Below, one piece after another: positions 1 through 4,846 of a stretch of 6,179 bases of DNA. Every line of letters starts with the position of its first letter. Position 1 is the first letter of the stretch. Both the position numbers and the translations under genes were made by a program. Under the pieces are notes generated by a model, which did not search any database, had not been told where the DNA came from, and saw nothing but the letters and a program-made list of their open reading frames with translations. Source of the stretch: Candidatus Poribacteria bacterium (lineage in GTDB: Bacteria; Poribacteria; WGA-4E; UBA9662); assembly GCA_002729015.1 (NCBI GenBank), contig PBVO01000086.1:6744-12922 (forward strand), written 5' to 3'.

Positions 1-536
1 CGATCAACACGGATCTTTATATCTTCGGCAAACGTTGGCTGCAATTCTTCTAAGTCTGCATAAAACCCACGCAAATCTCCGGCAACAGCTTGAGCCTTGG
101 TCCTGACCTCTGCTCTGAAAGCTGAATCAGTAGGATCTTGAGCCAAAGTCTCCCAAGCGTTAAAAAAATCAGAAACGGTACTATTGAAATTATCCTCCGA
201 TAAAGAATTAAAGATAATCTCAATCTGTTGGATGCCTTTTTGCTCCTCTTCTAACTGATTCAACCTCTGATCAGCATACCTAATCTGAGTTTCAATAAAC
301 ACATCACGCTTGCGGTCTAGCCTGGCCAAAGCACTCCCAGTACCAAGATGTATCGTTCTGCCAAGACCAGACAAACCACGGTGCTCTATACTCTCCGTGG
401 TTGAAATAATTGGGACCTGACGATGATAAGCCCTATTGCCCGCGTTAGATACGTTTTGCTGATTTGTCTGAATCGCAGCCTGGTGCGTTTGCATCGACCG
501 TCGACTCATTTCGAGAATACTAAAAAGAGTGGACAT
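1..536 (-). CDS. flgK: Flagellar hook-associated protein 1 FlgK, N-terminal part (runs off left edge)
   Basis: FlgK forms the first junction ring between hook and filament; it is exported by the flagellar type III system. I translated 178 codons from ATG at 534-536; the frame is open to the left edge, so the C-terminal part is missing (FlgK is usually several hundred residues). Residues 1-40 are the rod-type N-terminal helix, starting MSTLFSILEMSRRSM. Residues 124-144 carry the FlgK hallmark FFNAWETLAQDP followed by an R..V segment, which separates FlgK from FlgE/F/G. The N-terminal signature is degenerate: NVSNAGNRAYHRQ (28-40), where the family usually has an N-[AS]-N-x-N-T-x-G-Y-[ST]-R-Q pattern. 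The start is supported by AAGGA 6 nt upstream. It follows flgN by 18 nt and probably shares its transcript. flgL would be expected next, beyond the window. Identity is secure. Confidence 0.95.
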   Translation of the reverse strand, partial: MSTLFSILEMSRRSMQTHQAAIQTNQQNVSNAGNRAYHRQVPIISTTESIEHRGLSGLGRTIHLGTGSALARLDRKRDVFIETQIRYADQRLNQLEEEQKGIQQIEIIFNSLSEDNFNSTVSDFFNAWETLAQDPTDSAFRAEVRTKAQAVAGDLRGFYADLEELQPTFAEDIKIRVD

Positions 537-542
537 TCTTAA

Positions 543-547
543 TCCTT
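543..547 (-). promoter_or_regulatory. Ribosome binding site of flgK
   Basis: AAGGA on the minus strand ends 6 nt before the ATG at 534-536. It lies in the 18-nt gap after the flgN stop and fixes the flgK start. Confidence 0.75.
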
Positions 548-554
548 AAACTAT

Positions 555-1064
555 TCAAATCCTATGATCGAACATGCCTTTACCTTGTGGGCTACGGACA
601 TGACCATCATCTTGATAAGTATCTCCTGGTTCATCAATTCGCATTACTTCATCAACCAGGAAAGACGCGTATTCTTGCTCACTTTCTAATAGACTTTTGT
701 TGGTATCATTAATAAACTCGAACTCTCTTTTTACTCGTTCTACACGCTGAAAAAGCTTTTGATAATCCGATTTTAGAGGTTCGTCTGCCAATTTGGTAAT
801 CGTTGTCGCGTTTAGTGATTGATCAACTAAACCTTCTTCCGTCGCCAACTTAGTCAGAAGAACATCACGAGTAATTTCAATCTTTTGGATCTTTTGGATA
901 GTTGATTCCTCATTCTTAATCAATTCTTCCAATTCTTTAATTTCACGCTTTACTAACAGATCTCGCTCGGCATACAAAATCTTCAAGAGTTCATAGTACT
1001 TATCAAGTTCATAGCGCAACAGTTCAAACAAATCAGAAAGCAATGCTTGCAATATAACTACCAC
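555..1064 (-). CDS. flgN: FlgN-family flagellar export chaperone
   Basis: FlgN is a cytosolic chaperone that binds the C-terminal ends of FlgK and FlgL and delivers them to the export gate. The 169-residue product is strongly helical and charged: residues 5-75 form a long amphipathic heptad-like segment (ELLRYELDKYYELLKILYAE, then REIKELEELIKNEE), and 95-142 form a second one with the FlgN-like INDTNKSLLESEQEYASFL. Residues 143-169 look disordered. It is about 20-30 residues longer than typical FlgN, mostly from this tail. Position directly before flgK supports the call, since the pair is commonly adjacent. The start is GTG (1062-1064), the first usable start after an in-frame TAG; its Shine-Dalgarno is weak (GGGG, 4 nt away). 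A sigma-28-like promoter lies just upstream. FlgN diverges fast, so the call rests on fold pattern plus context. Confidence 0.82.
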   Translation of the reverse strand: MVVILQALLSDLFELLRYELDKYYELLKILYAERDLLVKREIKELEELIKNEESTIQKIQKIEITRDVLLTKLATEEGLVDQSLNATTITKLADEPLKSDYQKLFQRVERVKREFEFINDTNKSLLESEQEYASFLVDEVMRIDEPGDTYQDDGHVRSPQGKGMFDHRI

Positions 1065-1068
1065 TAAG

Positions 1069-1093
1069 CCCCAAGATATTCGCTACTTTAGGG
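1069..1093 (-). promoter_or_regulatory. Possible weak hairpin over the flgN ribosome binding site
   Basis: CCCTAAAG (1093-1086) can pair with CTTGGGG (1075-1069), with one wobble, one bulged A and a loop of about 10 nt. The right arm contains the only Shine-Dalgarno-like run (GGGG) before the GTG start of flgN. By eye it is modest in stability, and function is inference. Confidence 0.25.
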
Positions 1094-1119
1094 TATCGAC
1101 AGAAAAGCCAACAACTTTA
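1093..1119 (-). promoter_or_regulatory. Putative sigma-28 (FliA/SigD) promoter for flgN-flgK
   Basis: On the minus strand TAAAGTTG (1119-1112) is followed by exactly 11 nt and then GTCGATAC (1100-1093). The enterobacterial FliA consensus is TAAAGTTT-N11-GCCGATAA, so 7 of 8 positions match in the -35 element and 6 of 8 in the -10, with ideal spacing. The site begins right after the flgF/G stop codon. A start about 6-8 nt downstream of the -10 would give a leader of roughly 20 nt before the flgN GTG. In many bacteria flgN and flgK belong to the late, sigma-28-dependent class, so location and sequence agree. Not tested experimentally here. Confidence 0.7.
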
Positions 1120-1120
1120 C

Positions 1121-1906
1121 CTATACAGAAACCCTACCCAGAGTCTCAATTGCTTTTCCCATAATTGTATCATGGGCCTTTATCACTCTTTGATTGGCTT
1201 GATAAGCTCTTGTGACTGTAATCATATCAACCATCTCGGTAACAACACTAACATTAGACATCTCTAACGTTCCTGATTTCATACGAACAGTTCCAACTCG
1301 TTCTGGTATCGCATTAGGATCTGTCGGAATAAAAAGGCTATTACCCATTTTGGTCAAATCGTATGGCTTAGAAAAATCAACGACTTGTAATCGGTCGACA
1401 AATTCGTTGTTGACCATGATTTCACCCACTTGATTGATATCGACCTGACTGCCAGTTATTTTAATTGGCCCATTTTCTCCCAATACTGGATGCCCATCAG
1501 CAGTTACTAACCGATATTCAGTATCAACTACAAAGTTTCCATTTCGCGTGTAACGTTCACCTGATGGTGTTTGAACGACAAAAAAACCTTGATTAAAAAG
1601 CGCCAGATCAAGAGTATTGCCTGTCTCTTGGTAACTACCCGATGTCGACAGATCATGAGCCGTAACATCCGGGTTAACCCCCAAACCAATCCGACCAGCG
1701 ACAGGTCGAGGGTCGACTTCGAAACCACCACTTATGGCCTTAGGATCGTGGATCCGCTTTAGCAACAAGCTTGGAAATGCCTTAGAAACAGAGATGTCTC
1801 GCTTATAACCTGCAGTATTGACATTTGCCAAGTTATTTGCAATCACCTCTTGCCTCTTCAACTCATTGAGCATTCCTGTCGTGGCAATGTACAAACCTCG
1901 TGTCAT
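1121..1906 (-). CDS. flgF: Flagellar basal-body rod protein, FlgF/FlgG family (FlgF-like)
   Basis: This is a rod subunit, exported through the flagellar type III apparatus and assembled in the axial structure below the hook. The 261-residue protein has the full family layout: N-terminal rod motif NNLANVNTAGYKRD (24-37), a central FlgE/F/G core with NQGFFVVQTPSGERYTRNG (105-123), and the C-terminal motif SGTLEMSNVSVVTEMVDMI (211-229) followed by TRAYQANQRVIKAHD (232-246). The ending MGKAIETLGRV resembles FlgF-type proteins, where the tail reads like KAVNEIGR, more than FlgG; the start MTRGLYIATTGM also fits that group. FlgG remains possible because the two are hard to separate without alignment. 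ATG at 1904-1906 has AGGGG 8 nt upstream. It follows flgE by 35 nt. Three GTCGAC sites lie in or near its coding sequence, probably by chance. Confidence 0.93.
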   Translation of the reverse strand: MTRGLYIATTGMLNELKRQEVIANNLANVNTAGYKRDISVSKAFPSLLLKRIHDPKAISGGFEVDPRPVAGRIGLGVNPDVTAHDLSTSGSYQETGNTLDLALFNQGFFVVQTPSGERYTRNGNFVVDTEYRLVTADGHPVLGENGPIKITGSQVDINQVGEIMVNNEFVDRLQVVDFSKPYDLTKMGNSLFIPTDPNAIPERVGTVRMKSGTLEMSNVSVVTEMVDMITVTRAYQANQRVIKAHDTIMGKAIETLGRVSV

Positions 1907-1914
1907 GAAACTTT

Positions 1915-1919
1915 CCCCT
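1915..1919 (-). promoter_or_regulatory. Ribosome binding site of flgF/G
   Basis: AGGGG ends 8 nt before the ATG at 1904-1906, in the 35-nt gap after flgE. It is an acceptable but not optimal Shine-Dalgarno, weaker than that of flgE. Confidence 0.6.
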
Positions 1920-1941
1920 ATCTTAGATACCTAAAGATCTA

Positions 1942-3507
1942 TTACCGCTTGAGACCTAGTGCTTCCTGAAGAATGCTATCTGAAGTTGTAATAATCCGTG
2001 AGTTAGCTTGAAAACCCCTTTCAGTTGTTATTAGGTCAGTAAATTCTTCAGTCAAGTCAACATTAGACATCTCTAGTGCTCCCGATGAGATTTCACCCAT
2101 GTTACGACCTCCAGCAGCAATATACGATGGAGCGCCAGAACTAGGAGACACTGCAAACATACTATCTTGAATCGTATTCAATCCTTCTGGGTTAGGTATG
2201 TCAGCCAAAGCGACTTGGGCAATTGAGCGACTTATACCATTAGAGAAAATCCCATTGATAGTTCCGTCAGCGCCAATACTAAATGAGGTTAACGTCCCAG
2301 GCCCCACACCGTCTTGCCGAGATGCCATAGCATCTGAAGTGGAAGCAAACTGAGTCAAATTACCAAACTGAAGGTCAAAGGTTAAATCTTTTCCATCACC
2401 TTTGGGCTTTATAGTAACCGTCGGCTCAGCAGGCGTAACAAACTCAAACGCGCCAGAGTCTCCATTGAAACGTACTAAGCCGCTACCACTAACACCATCA
2501 GCCTCAACATCTGTAGCACCGGTTGCAGCCCAAGTCCAAGTGTTATCAGTGTCTTTCTGCTTTGTAAATGTTAACTCTACATCGTGGCGTTGACCAACAC
2601 CATCGTATACACCAATTGTACTCTTATGTACTGCGGACACGACGTTGATTGAAGCAATCCCACTATTAAGATTTTCACCAAAACTGAGAGTTACACCATT
2701 ACCATTAGGATCCTGAAGTGTTACTGCCTGATCCGCACCAGGTATTGCTACGTCAGGCCCACCATCGAGAGAGGCTACCAAATTACCACTTTCAGGGTCA
2801 GCAGGATCTCTTTTCACAATAATCCTGTGCGCTCCAGTCGACAACTGACTGTCGGCAGGTAAATCATAAGTCTTAATTCCAGTACCACCACTTTCCGTCA
2901 ACTCGGCTTGTCCCGCTCGAGTATCTAAATTCCCCATATACTCAACAAATCCGGTTGATTTAGCGATTGATTTCGAGAAAGGAAAATTAATCTTCCCAAC
3001 GGGCTTACTACTATCAACTAACCCTGTTGCACTATCAGCGTTCCAGCCCATGACTCTATAACCATTTGGCCTGTACATCATATCACCGTTAGTGTCAATT
3101 CCAAAGTTTCCTGCTCTTGTAAAAACTTTGACAGAATTCGAAGACGCTGCCACTCCTTTACTGTTTGGATCTACTTGAGCCGCGTCGGGGGCTCCCAGAA
3201 CAAACATCCCCTTACCACGAACCATCAAATCCGTCGCAACGTCAGTGATTTGCGGACTCCCATTTTTGTGATTAACGTCAATGGAACTTATCTGCACGCC
3301 TGCGCCCACCTGATTAGGATTAGTGGCACCTCTTTGACCTGTAGCTGCAACTCCACCTTTCAGAGTTTGAGCAAATGTTTCCCTAAAAATGACCCGAGAT
3401 TTTTTAAATCCAGTTGTGTTTATATTAGCTAGATTATTTCCAATAATATTAACCTTAGCCTGATGGGTCCTTAACCCTGTCAGCCCTGAATATAATGCAC
3501 CAATCAT
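1942..3507 (-). CDS. flgE: Flagellar hook protein FlgE
   Basis: FlgE polymerises into the hook, the curved universal joint outside the cell. The 521-residue product begins with the axial N-terminal motif NNLANINTTGFKKSR (24-38) and ends with SGALEMSNVDLTEEFTDLI (475-493) plus ERGFQANSRIITTSD (496-510); these ends form the coiled-coil D0 region. Between them are DLMVRGKGMFVL (93-104), TRAGNFGIDTNGDM (130-143), MGNLD (191-195), VYDGVGQRHDVELTFTK (300-316) and SIGADGTINGIFSNGISRS (410-428) with NPEGL (439-443), all typical of hook proteins. It is longer than the roughly 400-residue enterobacterial hook protein, mainly through about 100 residues (199-299) between MGNLD and VYDG. It has no cysteine. 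The start has an excellent AGGAG 7 nt upstream, suitable for a protein needed in many copies. It lies between flgC and flgF/G. Confidence 0.97.
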   Translation of the reverse strand: MIGALYSGLTGLRTHQAKVNIIGNNLANINTTGFKKSRVIFRETFAQTLKGGVAATGQRGATNPNQVGAGVQISSIDVNHKNGSPQITDVATDLMVRGKGMFVLGAPDAAQVDPNSKGVAASSNSVKVFTRAGNFGIDTNGDMMYRPNGYRVMGWNADSATGLVDSSKPVGKINFPFSKSIAKSTGFVEYMGNLDTRAGQAELTESGGTGIKTYDLPADSQLSTGAHRIIVKRDPADPESGNLVASLDGGPDVAIPGADQAVTLQDPNGNGVTLSFGENLNSGIASINVVSAVHKSTIGVYDGVGQRHDVELTFTKQKDTDNTWTWAATGATDVEADGVSGSGLVRFNGDSGAFEFVTPAEPTVTIKPKGDGKDLTFDLQFGNLTQFASTSDAMASRQDGVGPGTLTSFSIGADGTINGIFSNGISRSIAQVALADIPNPEGLNTIQDSMFAVSPSSGAPSYIAAGGRNMGEISSGALEMSNVDLTEEFTDLITTERGFQANSRIITTSDSILQEALGLKR

Positions 3508-3514
3508 TGCTTAT

Positions 3515-3519
3515 CTCCT
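3515..3519 (-). promoter_or_regulatory. Strong ribosome binding site of flgE
   Basis: AGGAG, within the purine run AAAGAGGAG, ends 7 nt before the flgE ATG (3505-3507). It is the best Shine-Dalgarno in the window, in keeping with the many hook subunits needed. Confidence 0.85.
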
Positions 3520-3523
3520 CTTT

Positions 3524-3568
3524 AATCTTTATCTTCTTAGACGTTCTTCAATCTTTATCTTCTTAGAC
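3524..3568 (-). repeat. 26-nt tandem duplication covering the flgC stop and the flgC-flgE gap
   Basis: A perfect 19-nt direct repeat, GTCTAAGAAGATAAAGATT on the minus strand, occurs at 3568-3550 and again at 3542-3524, offset by 26 nt. The upstream copy contains the last flgC codon (GTC) and its TAA stop; the downstream copy is noncoding. Removing one unit would shrink the 55-nt gap to 29 nt, in line with other gaps in this operon. Replication slippage is the likely origin. Confidence 0.9.
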
Positions 3569-3976
3569 ACTTCGACCAATACTTAGTGCTTCACGTGCCA
3601 TCGTTTTTGCCGCATTAATAGCTTGTACGTTTGCCTCATAAGCACGAGTCGCAGAAATTAAATCAACCATTTCACTGACGATATTGACATTTGGCATGTG
3701 GACATAGCCATTTTCATCTGCATCCGGATGTCCTGGATCATATCGCAACTGAAGTGGGTTAGTCAGCGAATGATCTTCTCGAATACCATTCTTCGGAATA
3801 TGAACGCCCTTCAAATCAGGCCTTGGCATAAAGACAACCATCTTCCTTCTAAATGGTTCACCTGTTTCCGTTCGTGTGGTATTGACATTAGCAATGTTGT
3901 TAGAGATAACTTCCATACGTAATCGCTCGGCTGTTAACCCTGAACCACTAGCTTGAATCGCCGAAATAAAACTCAC
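3563..3976 (-). CDS. flgC: Flagellar basal-body rod protein FlgC
   Basis: FlgC is a proximal rod protein that, with FlgB and FlgF, joins the MS ring to the distal rod. Motifs, numbered from the upstream ATG at 3982: ASGSGLTAERLRMEVISNNI (11-30), ANVNTTRT (31-38), the FlgC-specific YDPGHPDADENGYV (81-94), and MPNVNIVSEMVDLISATRAY (96-115) then EANVQAINAAKTM (116-128). Length matches the family. I prefer GTG at 3974-3976, giving 137 residues: AGGAG lies 9 nt before this GTG but only 3 nt before the ATG at 3980-3982, and the shorter start places the N-terminus (M-SFISAI) as in other FlgC proteins. The ATG would add only two residues. Placement after a TIGR02530 gene and before flgE is unusual: flgC normally follows flgB and precedes fliE. 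No flgB is visible here. Confidence 0.95.
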   Translation of the reverse strand: MSFISAIQASGSGLTAERLRMEVISNNIANVNTTRTETGEPFRRKMVVFMPRPDLKGVHIPKNGIREDHSLTNPLQLRYDPGHPDADENGYVHMPNVNIVSEMVDLISATRAYEANVQAINAAKTMAREALSIGRSV

Positions 3977-3985
3977 AACCATTTA

Positions 3986-3990
3986 CTCCT
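3986..3990 (-). promoter_or_regulatory. Ribosome binding site of flgC, overlapping the upstream stop codon
   Basis: AGGAG shares two bases with the TAG stop of the preceding gene (3989-3991). Its spacing is 3 nt to ATG 3980-3982 and 9 nt to GTG 3974-3976, so it favours the GTG. The overlap suggests translational coupling. Confidence 0.75.
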
Positions 3991-4381
3991 AAACAATAAT
4001 TGCACTATCTATATTGGTGAAAACGTTATCCTTCATATTATGTCCGTCTATCACCGTAATAACAGTCCGATTTTTTACACTAACAATAAATGCCAAATCG
4101 TCCATTAACAACAAGGACTCGCTAGCACCTTTTTGGGATGCTCTCTCGACAGCATTTTCGATTTTTACCAAATCTTGTCGGCTGAGATCTATTTGACGAA
4201 CAGCCAACCTTCCCTCAGCATGAGCACTAAAATTTATCCCCTTACGCTCTCCGATCTGTTTTTTGAGAGCCTTTTTAAAAGAAGCCTTTGTATGAGGCGA
4301 ACCGACCCCTTTATTCGACCGAAAATCGTTTTTCTGAACTAAGGGCGTAGTTACGTTTTCTGTTCGCTGGATCATGTTCAT
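3989..4381 (-). CDS. TIGR02530-type flagellar operon protein (conserved, role unsettled)
   Basis: This small basic protein belongs to the family described as 'flagellar operon protein' (TIGR02530), which typically sits between flgD and flgE. To my knowledge its precise role is not established; an assembly or regulatory role in hook formation is inference from position. From the first possible start, residues 1-45 are a variable, Lys/Ser-rich leader, and 50-131 are the conserved part: GINFSAHAEGRLAVRQIDLS (49-68), an alpha-helical DLVKIENAVERASQKGA (71-87), ESLLLMDDLAFIVSVKNRTV (89-108) and the ending DNVFTNIDSAIIV (119-131). No signal peptide or membrane segment is seen. Three starts lie together (GTG 4384, ATG 4381, ATG 4375) and none has a clear Shine-Dalgarno; I chose ATG 4379-4381. 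It begins about 34 nt after the flgD stop and abuts flgC. Confidence 0.92.
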   Translation of the reverse strand: MNMIQRTENVTTPLVQKNDFRSNKGVGSPHTKASFKKALKKQIGERKGINFSAHAEGRLAVRQIDLSRQDLVKIENAVERASQKGASESLLLMDDLAFIVSVKNRTVITVIDGHNMKDNVFTNIDSAIIV

Positions 4382-4415
4382 CACTGTTCAAAATCTATCG
4401 TAATTTCCGTTTCAA

Positions 4416-4832
4416 TTATTGGGAAATCTTCTGTACATTATTGACATTGACGTCCCGCTCCCCAACCCTGAGGATAGTCTTTCCATCTAACAAACGGACC
4501 GATGATACGACGCCATTAATCACTCGATCACTTGTACCGCTTTCAGCTGCTTCGATTTCTTTCCCAATTAATGAGCTAGCCTCTAGCAAAGCCACTGACG
4601 CAAAACTTTTATTCAGGTTTTGCATTTGTTCCAAAGCACTAAACTCTGCCATTTGGGCCACGAATTGCTGGTTGTCCATGGGCTCAAGTGGATTCTGGTG
4701 TTGGAGCTGAGTGGTTAACAAACGAAGAAAAGCTTCTTTACCTAGCGTATTAGTCGGTGTCCGCTTTGCAATTGGACTAGCCACATCGCCTAACATTTCA
4801 TCGAGATGGCCGACAGGGCCAATGTTACTCAT
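4416..4832 (-). CDS. flgD: Flagellar hook assembly scaffold (hook cap) protein FlgD
   Basis: FlgD sits as a cap on the tip of the growing hook and directs FlgE polymerisation; it is replaced by FlgK once the hook is finished. The 138-residue protein contains the FlgD N-terminal signature LGKEAFLRLLTTQLQHQNP (31-49), LEPMDNQQFVAQMAEFSALE (50-69) and QMQNLN. A short beta-rich part follows, with SLIGKEIEA (87-95) and GVVSSVRLLDGKTILRVGE (107-125). It lacks the C-terminal Ig-like FlgD domain of enterobacterial FlgD (about 230 residues) and matches the short form seen for example in Bacillus. Start ATG 4830-4832 has AGGAG 9 nt upstream, directly after the fliK stop. The fliK-flgD order is conserved in many phyla. 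Confidence 0.96.
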   Translation of the reverse strand: MSNIGPVGHLDEMLGDVASPIAKRTPTNTLGKEAFLRLLTTQLQHQNPLEPMDNQQFVAQMAEFSALEQMQNLNKSFASVALLEASSLIGKEIEAAESGTSDRVINGVVSSVRLLDGKTILRVGERDVNVNNVQKISQ

Positions 4833-4841
4833 TGTAATTTG

Positions 4842-4846
4842 CTCCT
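4842..4846 (-). promoter_or_regulatory. Ribosome binding site of flgD
   Basis: AGGAG follows the fliK TAA stop (4847-4849) without a gap and ends 9 nt before the flgD ATG. The tight junction suggests coupled translation of fliK and flgD. Confidence 0.8.

Noticed and set aside
1907..1941. Possible terminator or promoter in the flgE-flgF/G gap
   Set aside because: Only 35 nt, with no stable inverted repeat or T-run and no recognisable promoter elements; it holds just the flgF/G ribosome binding site.
1250..2075. 17-bp identical stretch in flgF/G (1250-1266) and flgE (2059-2075)
   Set aside because: It encodes the shared C-terminal motif LEMSNV in two paralogous axial proteins, so common ancestry explains it; no wider repeat surrounds it.
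500..2842. Five GTCGAC palindromes (500, 1394, 1644, 1712, 2837)
   Set aside because: Slightly more than expected by chance, but irregularly spaced, all inside coding sequence, and explained by frequent Val/Ser-Asp/Thr codon pairs; no sign of a functional array.
3175..3432. Plus-strand open frame of 85 codons opposite flgE
   Set aside because: Antisense to the conserved N-terminal part of FlgE; its Cys- and Arg-rich translation looks like a shadow frame.
3582..3604. Sigma-54-like TGGCAC on the minus strand followed by GCA
   Set aside because: The -24 GG and the GC of the would-be -12 element are 2 nt too close, and the site lies inside the conserved C-terminal coding part of flgC.
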